Below are positions 7,018-13,623 of a stretch of 34,292 nucleotides of DNA, piece by piece. Numbering within the stretch: the stretch's first letter is position 1; each line of letters begins with the position of its first letter. Origin of the DNA: a virus; the IMG/VR virus record IMGVR_UViG_3300043427_001528, positions 1 to 34,292 of that record, one strand, 5' to 3'. Below the pieces are notes generated by a model. It was not told where the DNA came from. It saw only the letters and a program-made list of their open reading frames with translations, and did no database searches. A program made the translations under genes and the position numbers.

Positions 7018-7325
7018 TGCAACCCCATCGCAGCACTCAGCCGCTTTCTATTCCGGTAGTTCACCTGCCGCTCACGGTCAGACAATCGTGGCCGCTTTGC
7101 ATCAGCCTTTTCGCCAAGGCCGTAAACCTTGATGCACGACCGGCCGTGTGCGTCTCGATCCCATGCCGCAATGTAGATCACGCCTTCTTTGTGCAGCGCA
7201 GCCAAATATTCCCGCGTGGTCACGTAGTGCAGGCCAGTCTCGTCGCACACTTCGCGGATTGTGCTGGGGCCGTCTGTGAGGCAGCGCAGCATCTTGGCGA
7301 AGCTAAGAGCGTTAACTCTAATCAC
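7014..7325 (-). CDS. Winged-helix DNA-binding protein
   Basis: 103 residues from a GTG start at 7325, preceded by GGGG at a suitable distance. Residues 1-65 form a winged-helix pattern: a first helix (SFAKMLRCL), a helix-turn-helix (STIREVCDETGLHYVTTREYL) and a wing (GVIYIAAWDRDAHGRSCIKV). The C-terminus is basic (KADAKRPRLSDRERQVNYRN) and may add nucleic-acid contacts. Likely an early regulator acting on phage or host promoters. The stop overlaps the next gene (ATGA). Confidence 0.7.
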   Translation of the reverse strand: MIRVNALSFAKMLRCLTDGPSTIREVCDETGLHYVTTREYLAALHKEGVIYIAAWDRDAHGRSCIKVYGLGEKADAKRPRLSDRERQVNYRNRKRLSAAMGLQ

Positions 7326-7354
7326 TGCTACCCCGTGCGCAGATGATTGTTTCC

Positions 7355-7582
7355 TTATTCATTGTTGGTTTCCTTGCATGAAACAATCCGTGCAATCTCA
7401 CGATCTATGTACCAGCGGGCTTTGCGCAAATCTTCCACAGGACTGCTGGACTTGATACCAGCACGCCAGATGTACTTAATGGCGTTGCCAATGCAAAAGT
7501 TCATATGTTCAGTCACCTGAATGCATTCCACACCACTTGGATGGCAGTTGTAATGAACAGGATGATTTATTTGATCGTTCAT
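7355..7582 (-). CDS. DUF3310 family protein
   Basis: 75 residues. The sequence shows the DUF3310 signature almost in full: HPVHYNCHPSGVECIQVTEH, then NFCIGNAIKYIWRAG, then EDLRKARWYIDREI. The family is common in phages of many hosts and its biochemical role is not established; a link to nucleotide metabolism has been suggested. Start ATG overlaps the previous stop (ATGA). Full family length. Confidence 0.85.
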   Translation of the reverse strand: MNDQINHPVHYNCHPSGVECIQVTEHMNFCIGNAIKYIWRAGIKSSSPVEDLRKARWYIDREIARIVSCKETNNE

Positions 7583-7869
7583 TGCTTGCCGTCCTTCTTG
7601 TTTTGCCGGGTAGGATGTGCTCCGAACCAGTACGGTATCGACTCAATCGGCCAGACTCCATCGACCTTGCTAGCGTCGTTAAATCTGATGGTGTCCGGGT
7701 AGTAACGGTATGCGTACCCACTGGGCGGCACCGGCTCGGCCTGTTGCTTCTCAACCTGCTGTGCCAGCGCGGCGCGGAGTAGCGCATGCTCCCCCGAATG
7801 CCGGTAAATGTTTTCTCCTGAATCTAGGACGCCGAGTAAAACTCTCGCCACGTTGTAAAGGTCACTCAT
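7579..7869 (-). CDS. Small early protein of the MSDL family
   Basis: 96 residues. It begins MSDLYNVARVLLGVLDSG and has HALLRAALAQQVEKQQ in the middle. It shares its first residues and its translation-start region (GGCCAGCGATGAGTGA) with the neighbouring gene 7866-8105 and with the decayed gene at 8830-8913. The C-terminal half (GYAYRYYPDTIRFNDASKVD and onward) has no family I recognise. The set looks like a small expanded family of early proteins with a shared head and swapped tails. ATGA overlaps on both sides. Function unknown. Confidence 0.68.
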   Translation of the reverse strand: MSDLYNVARVLLGVLDSGENIYRHSGEHALLRAALAQQVEKQQAEPVPPSGYAYRYYPDTIRFNDASKVDGVWPIESIPYWFGAHPTRQNKKDGKQ

Positions 7870-8105
7870 CGCTGGCCCCCACCACAGGTGGGGCAGTCAA
7901 CTGTAAGGGAATCATTTACAGTTTCCCCGCGCGCCACCATATCGAGCGCATCCTCGAACTGGTCAGTCGCTGAGTGCTGCGCCAGCGCGTGGCGGAGGGC
8001 TACTGACGCTTTACGTTCGGCTTGCCACTGTTCGCATCCCGGCTGCGTGTGTGTCTTCTCCAACGCCTCCAGCGCCTGCTGGGCTGCTTGTCTTAGATCA
8101 CTCAT
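7866..8105 (-). CDS. Small early protein of the MSDL family with CxxC end
   Basis: 79 residues. It starts MSDLRQAAQQALEALEKTHT, followed by VALRHALAQ, and ends DCPTCGGGQR, where one CxxC could bind metal or be redox-active. The head matches the pattern of its neighbours (MSDL...QALEAL). GGAGGGCCAGCG precedes the ATG. ATGA coupled to genes on both sides. Function unknown. Confidence 0.65.
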   Translation of the reverse strand: MSDLRQAAQQALEALEKTHTQPGCEQWQAERKASVALRHALAQHSATDQFEDALDMVARGETVNDSLTVDCPTCGGGQR

Positions 8106-8389
8106 CGCTGGCCCTCCGATTTGGCAATGGCGGCGCGGGCATCCTTGATTATTTTTGCGCTGATTTCTCCTCGAACCGCAACGGGTTTCAATGCCGCCAG
8201 CAGTTCGGCCTGCTGCGCCAGCAGCCGCTCGACATCTGCTTCAAGTAGATGGCGCTTGTCAAAGCACTCCTCACACTCTGCCTCAAACGGCGGAATATCT
8301 TTTAGCAGTTGCGCCAGACTTGCATTCTCCGCCTCCAAATCTGCCAGCCGCTCAGCCGTGCCAATAGGCAAGCATTCAAAGTCACTCAT
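8102..8389 (-). CDS. Coiled-coil early protein
   Basis: 95 residues from the ATG at 8389, chosen over the GTG at 8392 because AAGGAGG lies at a better distance. It contains ERLADLEAENASLAQLLKDI and a second helix, RHLLEADVERLLAQQAELL. Both are heptad-like Leu patterns and suggest a dimeric coiled coil. A CEEC pair (near residue 40) could bind metal. Leucine-zipper small proteins of this kind are common in early regions of Burkholderiales phages. Function unknown. Confidence 0.65.
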   Translation of the reverse strand: MSDFECLPIGTAERLADLEAENASLAQLLKDIPPFEAECEECFDKRHLLEADVERLLAQQAELLAALKPVAVRGEISAKIIKDARAAIAKSEGQR

Positions 8390-8391
8390 CA

Positions 8392-8457
8392 CTAACCCTC
8401 CTTGAGTGCGTCGGCAACTGCGTACTTGTCGTTCTCGTTGACATGTTTTATTAACAC
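8392..8457 (-). CDS. Possible 21-aa small ORF
   Basis: A GTG at 8457 opens a frame giving MLIKHVNENDKYAVADALKE and a final Gly, ending at the TAG 8394-8392 next to the following start. Composition looks protein-like (acidic, helix-forming) and its 3' end carries the AAGGAGG used by the next gene. In another frame the upstream bases read DSDEIIRALGVN without a start codon. This stretch may therefore be the frameshifted remnant of a longer gene. Weak evidence. Confidence 0.3.
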   Translation of the reverse strand: MLIKHVNENDKYAVADALKEG

Positions 8458-8487
8458 CTAACGCTCGGATAATTTCGTCGCTGTCAG

Positions 8488-8736
8488 TTATTTCTTGCCG
8501 TCAAGTTTTAATACTTTCGGCAATACGCCTAAGCCCCATATAAGACCATTAACAGCGCCAAGCGCGGCTTTCATAACAAGATCGTCAAACACTGGAAGCT
8601 CGGCAAGCTCAGATTCGCGCTTCACTTGGGTTTTATTTGCAAGCCCAGCCCCAAGATCATCAGCCCATTGTGAGCGCGTATCTGTAGTTGGCCATGTGGC
8701 TTTGGTTTGTTGAGATGTGTTTATTGAATTAATCAT
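8488..8736 (-). CDS. Small early protein of unknown function
   Basis: 82 residues from ATG 8736, with AGGCG a few bases upstream. The N-terminus is Asn/Ser/Thr/Gln-rich (MINSINTSQQTKATWPTTDT). The C-terminal part (LVMKAALGAVNGLIWGLGVL) is an amphipathic or weakly hydrophobic helix that could touch the membrane. This region is more A+T-rich than the genes downstream. Not recognised. Confidence 0.55.
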   Translation of the reverse strand: MINSINTSQQTKATWPTTDTRSQWADDLGAGLANKTQVKRESELAELPVFDDLVMKAALGAVNGLIWGLGVLPKVLKLDGKK

Positions 8737-8795
8737 TTTTCGCCTATTAGTTTGTTAATTGAATCAAACTTTTTGCGACTACCCGCTTGCAACGG

Positions 8796-8879
8796 CTGCA
8801 ATGTAACCACGCCAACTGCCGCAGTCAATCTAACCGTTGCGGATATACAACGATGTGATCGTGTCCGCCAGCGCATCCA
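8796..8879. repeat. 84-bp direct repeat, copy 1
   Basis: Bases 8796-8879 are identical to 9498-9581 (offset 702). On the minus strand each copy holds the last codons of a gene (DALADTITSLYIRNG, stop) and about 30 bases of spacer beyond. Copy 1 is attached to a decayed MSDL gene and copy 2 to the HNH nuclease gene. This is a recent duplication or recombination product. Confidence 0.93.
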
Positions 8880-8913
8880 GCGCTTACTTCGCTGCTTTGT
8901 AAAGGTCACTCAT
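8830..8913 (-). pseudogene. Decayed MSDL-family gene with in-frame stop
   Basis: ATG at 8913 has an excellent Shine-Dalgarno (GGAGG), yet the frame stops after 9 codons (MSDLYKAAK, TAA 8886-8884). It then continues in the same frame as ALDALADTITSLYIRNG to a TAG at 8832-8830. Compare the neighbour's MSDLRQAAQQALEALE: the TAA sits where Gln is expected, so one C-to-T change of CAA explains it. The 3' half lies in the 84-bp direct repeat shared with the HNH gene. Either a recent pseudogene of a 27-residue protein or a 9-residue leader peptide. Confidence 0.6.
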
Positions 8914-8923
8914 CATTCCTCCG

Positions 8924-9183
<260 letters not shown>

Positions 9184-9184
<1 letters not shown>

Positions 9185-9474
9185 CACAGACCCCAATCGT
9201 CTGCAACAGGAATACAAAAGATTTCAGCCGCTTCCGGCAAATCAACATCGGCAATCTTCCTCAGATCGGCTTTTTGCGTTTCAACCATTTTCGCAAAGCC
9301 AATCGACTCCCACTTGAAAACATGCACGGCGCGAGACAGCCGAATCCGGCCATTCTCTCGGGTAACGTCGCCTGCAAAAATCCAGCCGCGATCGACAACG
9401 ACAACAGCCCGATTTCCGGTCGGAACAGAATCGGCGCGGACATAATCAACGCCGTTTACAGTGATGGTGTTCAT
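9184..9474 (-). CDS. Conserved small early protein of unknown function
   Basis: 96 residues from ATG 9474 with AAAGGA 5 bases upstream. It begins MNTITVNGVDYVRADSVPTG and continues NRAVVVVDRGWIFAGDVTRE, a beta-strand-rich domain with a GW(I/V)FAGD motif. I recognise this type from small phage early proteins of unknown role. The C-terminal half is mixed helix. The stop overlaps the Gly-X ORF start (TGATG). Confidence 0.72.
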
Positions 9475-9497
9475 TTAATTCCTTTCGTTTGTGGAGA

Positions 9498-9581
9498 CTG
9501 CAATGTAACCACGCCAACTGCCGCAGTCAATCTAACCGTTGCGGATATACAACGATGTGATCGTGTCCGCCAGCGCATCCA
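9498..9581. repeat. 84-bp direct repeat, copy 2
   Basis: Identical to 8796-8879. It covers the last codons of the HNH nuclease gene, its stop codon (9534-9532) and 34 bases beyond. The flanks differ at both ends, so the limits of identity are sharp. Confidence 0.93.
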
Positions 9582-9810
9582 TCTCGCTGTACCGAGCATT
9601 CCGCCACGCAGACTTGTCGCCATGAATTCCAGTGCTGCCTCGATGATGCTCAGGGCAGGCGCAGATTGCCAGCGCATCGCTGCCACGCTGAGCCATTCCT
9701 TGATCCTCTCGGAGATGATGGATTTCCCCTGGCGTTGCGCCCAGACCCAAGTGCAGGCAAAGAGAGCAGCCGCGCTCGGCAACGCGGCTTAGGTGGCGCT
9801 TAATGCTCAT
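9532..9810 (-). CDS. HNH nuclease, Ref-like (RecA-dependent nuclease type)
   Basis: 92 residues from the ATG at 9810, which overlaps the previous stop (TGATG). Zinc and active-site residues are visible in order: C15xxC18 (GCSLC), EIHHLRED (H31, H32), then CACPEHHRG (C52, H55, H56). The pattern C..C..GLGA.P.EIHH....C..HHRG is that of the small HNH proteins related to phage P1 Ref, which cut DNA when RecA filaments are present. It sits next to the SSB-like, exonuclease and ERF genes, so a recombination or host-DNA-breakdown role fits. The 3' end lies in the 84-bp repeat. Confidence 0.78.
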   Translation of the reverse strand: MSIKRHLSRVAERGCSLCLHLGLGATPGEIHHLREDQGMAQRGSDALAICACPEHHRGSTGIHGDKSAWRNARYSEMDALADTITSLYIRNG

Positions 9811-10055
9811 CAAAACGGGATTTCATCGTCCGGCGCGGATACCTTCTGCGGCATTTGCTCACGCGGACCATCGGATTGCTTCAACTTTGCCGACAGGCTA
9901 AAAAACGCGCCGCGTGCGCCCTGTTTCTCCCATGCGGCAATCTCGTACAACTGCCCGCCGATCATCAGATCGCCACGGTAATCCGGCCGCTTGTCGTTGC
10001 CTTGCTTGTCATTTTTAAACAGACTGCCGCCGCCCTCTTTTGGCACATATGCCAT
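9810..10055 (-). CDS. SSB-like early protein with acidic C-terminal tip
   Basis: 81 residues from the ATG at 10055, chosen because GAAGGAG lies 7 bases upstream. The core (GDLMIGGQLYEIAAWEKQGA, then FFSLSAKLKQ) suggests a small beta-barrel. The last residues, PDDEIPF, copy the DDxIPF tip by which single-stranded-DNA-binding proteins recruit partner enzymes. The neighbouring exonuclease and the ERF annealing protein complete a recombination set. Similar short proteins are widespread in phages, and DNA binding is inferred, not shown. Confidence 0.68.
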   Translation of the reverse strand: MAYVPKEGGGSLFKNDKQGNDKRPDYRGDLMIGGQLYEIAAWEKQGARGAFFSLSAKLKQSDGPREQMPQKVSAPDDEIPF

Positions 10056-10057
10056 GC

Positions 10058-10675
10058 TCAAACTCCTTCGGTTACTTGCTGGAAAATGGCCTCGACTTCG
10101 GCCAAGAATTGCACTGCCGCCTGCTCCGTCGCCGCGATCTGATCTGCGGTCGGCTCAAACCGGCGGATGAAAATACGCTGCTCTCGAATCTTGACTCGCG
10201 GGTCATACGCAACGAAATCAACGAAACGTCGACGAGTGCAAGCAAGCTGCGCCAGCATTTGCGGTTGATGCTCGGCAGGAACCACGCCAGCGGCCCGCCA
10301 GTTGACATATGTGACGGTTGTAGGGCACTTAATCTCGACCAGCCCATCCGCCCCGAGTAGCCGGTCAGGCGTTGCGCCGAAAAACTCGATTGACGGATGC
10401 GGGAAGAAGCCGCAGTCGGTTAGCAGCGCACCGCTGACTTCCTCATACGCTGCCGCCGCTTCCTGTTCGCAGTCGATGCCGTGCTGCATTGCGGGGCTGA
10501 CGAAATGATCTAGCGCCCCGTCAACCATGCGCTCGGCTACAAGCTCCGTCGCGTATTTCCGCCGTGCCTCGGCAGGCTGGCCGTTTTTTAGCGTGGCGAG
10601 AACGTCTTTCATGCGACTAGCAGTAAGCCAGCCGATGCGCTGGCGTACCCATGCCGAGGACTGCTGCGGGATCAT
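10058..10675 (-). CDS. Lambda-type/YqaJ exonuclease
   Basis: 205 residues, full length for the family. PD-(D/E)xK catalytic residues are clear: GATPDRLL (Asp104), then GLVEIKCP (Glu114, Lys116), with an upstream Glu in HGIDCEQEAAA. The start region (SSAWVRQRIGWLTASRMKDV) is the YqaJ N-terminal motif W...R.G..TAS. It degrades one strand of double-stranded DNA ends to expose 3' tails, which the ERF protein coded upstream in the same operon would anneal. ATGA overlap with the previous gene. Confidence 0.92.
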   Translation of the reverse strand: MIPQQSSAWVRQRIGWLTASRMKDVLATLKNGQPAEARRKYATELVAERMVDGALDHFVSPAMQHGIDCEQEAAAAYEEVSGALLTDCGFFPHPSIEFFGATPDRLLGADGLVEIKCPTTVTYVNWRAAGVVPAEHQPQMLAQLACTRRRFVDFVAYDPRVKIREQRIFIRRFEPTADQIAATEQAAVQFLAEVEAIFQQVTEGV

Positions 10676-11073
10676 GGGCGAAACTCCCGCACTGCTTTGA
10701 TTGCGGCCTCAGATATGTCCCATGCGCTTGTGTTTACCCACCAGTCAGGAAACAATCCGCCCGCCGCCGCCATTTCTGTGCGGAAGCGTTTAAGAATCTC
10801 GCGTTGCTTTTTGGTGTATGGTTTTGCGTTGGCAGGAATGACTGGGCGCGATGTTTTTGCCTCTGATATTGCCTGCTCCATTGCCTCACGCGCAATCATT
10901 GCAGCAGCAACAAACCCTGCTGAATCCGGCGTGACGTTGTATTCGTAGCGTCTGCCACCACCGGAATAGCAATAGGTCAGCCGAAACTGACCGACCTTCA
11001 TCTGATCGTCGTCATACCATCGTTCGGATACTGGCACGTACTTACGGCCGCGCTTTTCGTATAGAATTGTCAT
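10672..11073 (-). CDS. Early protein of unknown function
   Basis: 133 residues. It begins MTILYEKRGRKYVPVSERWY, a short beta-rich opening containing YEKRGRKYVPV, a pattern seen at the start of several small phage proteins. The middle (SAGFVAAAMIAREAMEQAIS) and C-terminal part are helical. Tyr/Arg-rich and soluble. ATGA overlaps on both sides place it in the recombination part of the operon. No enzyme motif seen. Confidence 0.7.
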   Translation of the reverse strand: MTILYEKRGRKYVPVSERWYDDDQMKVGQFRLTYCYSGGGRRYEYNVTPDSAGFVAAAMIAREAMEQAISEAKTSRPVIPANAKPYTKKQREILKRFRTEMAAAGGLFPDWWVNTSAWDISEAAIKAVREFRP

Positions 11074-11690
11074 TTCCCCTCCGCGTTGGCGTTAGCCCAC
11101 TGCATCACCATGGCTTGCGCTATACCGTCAAACGTCTTGCTCCGGTCGCGCTTCCGTGTTAGCGAAGGTGGCATCTTCCAAATCCGCTGTTCCCTTCCTT
11201 CCACTTCGAAAGTCGGTTTCAGCGGCTCCAAATTGTGCAAGGCAAATCCGGTCTTCTTTGTTTCGCCGTGACCATGCTCATAAGGCTGCACATAGCAAAC
11301 CGGCGCGTTCAGGTGCTGGAAAATCACGCTTACAGGGTTCTCAAGCGCAACCTTGTCGCCGTGCTGCTTTGCCAGTTCCCATAACCCTACCGTCCAAGCT
11401 ATTGCTTGTTCGCGTTTGTGGTGGATCGGCATCCCGCGTCCATACCAGCGGTTCCCGCTCACAGCCATAGCCGTGCAGTCCGGGTGCAGAATAATCAACC
11501 CCCACCGCCTGCTAGGTATCACTTCGAGAATGTCCTGCTGGTAATGCCAATCAGGGTTCCCACGAGTCGGCGCAAGATCGCACGAGTACGCTTCATGCCC
11601 TGCCGCCCGCAGTGCCTTGGTTATCGTCTGGCTTTCTTCGCAGCCAATCAAAGCCGGGATAACACGGCGGTCAACACTGCCGCCTGACAT
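11070..11690 (-). CDS. Cytosine-C5-methyltransferase-like protein
   Basis: 206 residues. A Rossmann-like start (ALIGCEESQTITKALRAAGH, then CDLAPTRG) is followed by LIILHPDCTAMAVSGNRWY. The Cys72 there is where C5-methyltransferases carry the catalytic PC loop. ALENPVSVI (117-119) matches the ENV-type motif VI. Phages often carry this short form, annotated as a DNA cytosine methylase. It lacks a long target-recognition domain, so DNA specificity or even methylation is uncertain; pyrimidine modification is another option. Overlap TAATG before it and ATGA after it. Confidence 0.75.
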   Translation of the reverse strand: MSGGSVDRRVIPALIGCEESQTITKALRAAGHEAYSCDLAPTRGNPDWHYQQDILEVIPSRRWGLIILHPDCTAMAVSGNRWYGRGMPIHHKREQAIAWTVGLWELAKQHGDKVALENPVSVIFQHLNAPVCYVQPYEHGHGETKKTGFALHNLEPLKPTFEVEGREQRIWKMPPSLTRKRDRSKTFDGIAQAMVMQWANANAEGK

Positions 11691-11977
11691 TATTTCGCCT
11701 CCGCAAGTTTTATTGCGTTATTCAGCCGATCGACGATCCCAATAGGTACGTCGTACTCGCTCCAATACTCGGCACACTCAGACAGTTCTTTGCAAACCTC
11801 CAGTAGTTGCGGCGCGGAGGCAATCAGGCGGGCGTTGGCCTTTGCCGTGTCATCAAGTCCGGCCGACAGCGCAGACCTGCGAATGGTTGCTACAAGCGTC
11901 GCGGCATCGGCACTAAACACGTCTAGCCTTGACACATTCCAGTCAATTGCCCACGGCCCCGGCGTATGCGCGCTCAT
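11690..11977 (-). CDS. Small phage protein of the HTPGPW type
   Basis: 95 residues. The opening MSAHTPGPWAIDWN and the later KANARLIASAPQLLEVCKEL form a well-known pair of motifs in many phage early regions. The function is unknown. A helical C-terminus follows (LNNAIKLAEAK). ATGA overlap with the ERF gene upstream. The identification with this uncharacterised group is secure, but its role is not. Confidence 0.82.
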   Translation of the reverse strand: MSAHTPGPWAIDWNVSRLDVFSADAATLVATIRRSALSAGLDDTAKANARLIASAPQLLEVCKELSECAEYWSEYDVPIGIVDRLNNAIKLAEAK

Positions 11978-12525
11978 GCCGCCTCCAATTCCGCCTTGCG
12001 CGCATCTTTAACCGACGCATACCGCGCTCGCAGGTTTACGGGAATGTCCTTCCACGCCTGCGCCAGTTCGTCAACGGTCTTGGCAGTCTTCAGCCGGCCA
12101 ACAGTGACGGGGTCATGCGTGAACGGATCGGGCTGTTCATCAGGCCGCTTGTCCTTCGATGCACCATTGCCGTCATCGTCTTCGCTCGGCAGACCGACCG
12201 CCGTTTGCAGGCTGTAGCGGCGCGTGTACGTAATGGCAGACCCGTAACCCTGCGCGTCTTGTTTAGACGCCGGAACGAAAAGCGGGCCGCACGGGAACTG
12301 CTCGCCGCTTTCGTGAATGATAATAGTCTCGATTGTCACGCCGCCAGTAGCCTCGCGGAACACCTGGACAAACCCAAGGCCATGCTTTGACAACGCGGGT
12401 TTGATTGCCGAGACAACGCTGGAAAGATCAGCGTACTTGCTCTTAAAGTGCGGGTTAGTCGAATCCTTTACCGCTGCCGATATTTCCGATTGCGCCTTGA
12501 CCAACGCCGTAAACAAGTTCTTCAT
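11974..12525 (-). CDS. ERF-family single-strand annealing recombinase
   Basis: 183 residues. ERF signatures are visible: AQSEISAAVKDSTNPHFKSK, then YADLSSVVSAIKPAL, then GSAITYTRRYSLQTAVGL followed by EDDDGN. ERF of phage P22 anneals complementary single strands and circularises or recombines phage DNA. The partner exonuclease (10058) and an SSB-like protein lie downstream in the same operon. The C-terminal part (about 125-183) is a separate Lys/Asp-rich region. The start ATG overlaps the stop of a 24-aa gene (ATGA). Confidence 0.92.
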   Translation of the reverse strand: MKNLFTALVKAQSEISAAVKDSTNPHFKSKYADLSSVVSAIKPALSKHGLGFVQVFREATGGVTIETIIIHESGEQFPCGPLFVPASKQDAQGYGSAITYTRRYSLQTAVGLPSEDDDGNGASKDKRPDEQPDPFTHDPVTVGRLKTAKTVDELAQAWKDIPVNLRARYASVKDARKAELEAA

Positions 12526-12596
12526 TCTGTCCCTTCGTGCGCGTTTTGGCGCATACGGTTAAGCCACTCTTCATATTCCTGCTGTTCATCTGTCAT
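12522..12596 (-). CDS. 24-aa acidic peptide upstream of ERF
   Basis: ATG at 12596 to TGA at 12524-12522, which overlaps the ERF ATG (ATGA). The peptide is MTDEQQEYEEWLNRMRQNAH and EGTE. Strongly helical and acidic at its start. It overlaps the membrane-peptide gene upstream by 11 bases. Overlaps at both ends match the packing of the operon and support translation, possibly mainly to couple ERF synthesis. Function unknown. Confidence 0.6.
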   Translation of the reverse strand: MTDEQQEYEEWLNRMRQNAHEGTE

Positions 12597-12678
12597 GGCT
12601 AGCCCAAAAAATCCCGAGGAAGATTCCAAGAAAAATGCCGACCATGAACAACATTAGACCGATCAGCACTTCAATCAT
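12586..12678 (-). CDS. 30-aa single-pass membrane peptide
   Basis: ATG at 12678 overlaps the stop of the upstream gene (ATGA). The peptide is MIEVLIGLMLFMVGIFLGIF followed by LGIFWASHDR, almost one continuous hydrophobic helix with a GxxxG-like GIFLGIFLG run. It would insert in the inner membrane and could pack against itself or another helix. It is one of four neighbouring small membrane-type proteins. Confidence 0.62.
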   Translation of the reverse strand: MIEVLIGLMLFMVGIFLGIFLGIFWASHDR

Positions 12679-12893
12679 TTTTTACTACCCGACCCGGAAA
12701 CACAAGAAACAATGCCGGAATTCAACGCCATGAGTGCAATTCCGTTGCTTTTTGCACACGCCTCGATGTTCGCCCGTGTTTCCGCATTGCGTGTTGAGCG
12801 CTTTTCGTTGGCGCAAACCAAACTGGCATATATCCAAATGCTTGGCGTAACGACGGCCGCACCGACTACAGCCCAGACGATTTGATGCGCCAT
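12675..12893 (-). CDS. Small protein with N-terminal membrane or signal helix
   Basis: 72 residues from the ATG at 12893, preceded by AGGAGG at 5 bases; an upstream in-frame start at 12923 lacks such a site. Residues 4-24 (QIVWAVVGAAVVTPSIWIYA) are hydrophobic. The rest is soluble and has three Cys (C27, C46 and C64). It may be a one-pass protein with its tail in the periplasm, or exported. It ends SGSGSKK. Function unknown. Confidence 0.65.
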   Translation of the reverse strand: MAHQIVWAVVGAAVVTPSIWIYASLVCANEKRSTRNAETRANIEACAKSNGIALMALNSGIVSCVSGSGSKK

Positions 12894-12979
12894 AGCGCCC
12901 TCCTGATGGCTCGGAACAGGCATACAAACGCCAGCGCAATCGGAAACGAGACGCCTAGAAAAGCAACGCCAAATATCAC
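12866..12979 (-). CDS. 37-aa small membrane protein
   Basis: GTG at 12979, one base after the stop of the upstream gene, to TAG 12868-12866. It reads MIFGVAFLGVSFPIALAFVC then LFRAIRRALWRIKSSGL: one membrane helix and a strongly basic amphipathic tail, a design like small inner-membrane peptides. It overlaps the next gene by 28 bases and carries that gene's AGGAGG. There is no strong ribosome site of its own, so translation is probably coupled. Confidence 0.5.
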   Translation of the reverse strand: MIFGVAFLGVSFPIALAFVCLFRAIRRALWRIKSSGL

Positions 12980-12980
12980 G

Positions 12981-13172
12981 TCAAGAGCGTCCACGGATCA
13001 CCAGATTACGAAGTGCAAGCTCAGCCGCTGCAAGTTCTGTGTAAGCGGCATCCGTCTTGCGCTGTTCGGCAAGCCGGAAAGTTTCTCGAACGTCGGTTTG
13101 TGCTGCCGGGACATAACGAAATTCTGGCGACAAAATAGACGTTACGGGGGCTGTGGATCGCAGTTGTTTCAT
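12981..13172 (-). CDS. Small early protein of unknown function
   Basis: 63 residues. ATG at 13172 overlaps the stop of the 38-aa gene (ATGA). It begins MKQLRSTAPVTSILSPEFRY and is then helical (AAYTELAAAELALRNLVIRG). The opening, with Ser/Thr-Pro and an FRYVPA motif, is seen in short phage proteins of unknown role. Soluble and slightly basic. Confidence 0.6.
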   Translation of the reverse strand: MKQLRSTAPVTSILSPEFRYVPAAQTDVRETFRLAEQRKTDAAYTELAAAELALRNLVIRGRS

Positions 13173-13285
13173 CGGACAAGATCCGCAACGACCATTGCGC
13201 CAACCGCAATGCAGCTAATCACAAAAATCACCGTGAGGACAATCAGCTCGACCACTTCTTTTTTGCGCAGATATTTGATGTTCAT
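13169..13285 (-). CDS. 38-aa single-pass membrane protein
   Basis: ATG at 13285 overlaps the previous stop (ATGA), and the stop TGA at 13171-13169 overlaps the next ATG. It reads MNIKYLRKKEVVELIVLTVI then FVISCIAVGAMVVADLVR: a short basic head and one clear membrane helix (about 12-34). The positive-inside rule puts the head in the cytoplasm. Coupled start and stop strongly suggest a real gene. Confidence 0.68.
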   Translation of the reverse strand: MNIKYLRKKEVVELIVLTVIFVISCIAVGAMVVADLVR

Positions 13286-13623
13286 TTTCCGCTCCGTTCA
13301 AATTGTCTATTCAATTCAGATTGTCGGCAATGTTGCGCCATGTCAACGACAAGGGGCAGCAAAGACGTGGCCGGTTGAGGTACGTTTGCAGCTTTTATTG
13401 CGGCGGCCGCAACCGCAACGCAACGCGCTAAATCGTAGTATTTGGCATTAACTACAGCGGTAGCCGAATTCCATTCTTGGGCCGCCATGCCAATAACTGA
13501 TTCAGGCGATCGAGACAGCATTCTGATTCTGTGCATGTGTTGCGCTAAATCCTGCGCCTGGCGGGCCTCGACGTAAGCCGAGGCCGCATCAGACAGCGAG
13601 ATAAACGACGGCGGCAAGTTCAC
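13282..13623 (-). CDS. Early protein of unknown function
   Basis: 113 residues from a GTG at 13623 that overlaps the previous stop (GTGA) and has GGAGG close by. Mainly helical (AASAYVEARQAQDLAQHMHR and an Ala-rich CVAVAAAAIKAANVP segment). No transmembrane helix, HTH or metal cluster is evident. Second gene of the leftward operon. Confidence 0.65.
   Translation of the reverse strand: MNLPPSFISLSDAASAYVEARQAQDLAQHMHRIRMLSRSPESVIGMAAQEWNSATAVVNAKYYDLARCVAVAAAAIKAANVPQPATSLLPLVVDMAQHCRQSELNRQFERSGK

Noticed and set aside
8393-8490. A longer frameshifted gene (DSDEIIRALGVN joined to VNENDKYAVADALKE)
   Set aside because: The two parts lie in different frames, no ATG opens the first, and a single indel cannot be shown without a relative; only the short GTG frame is listed, at low confidence.
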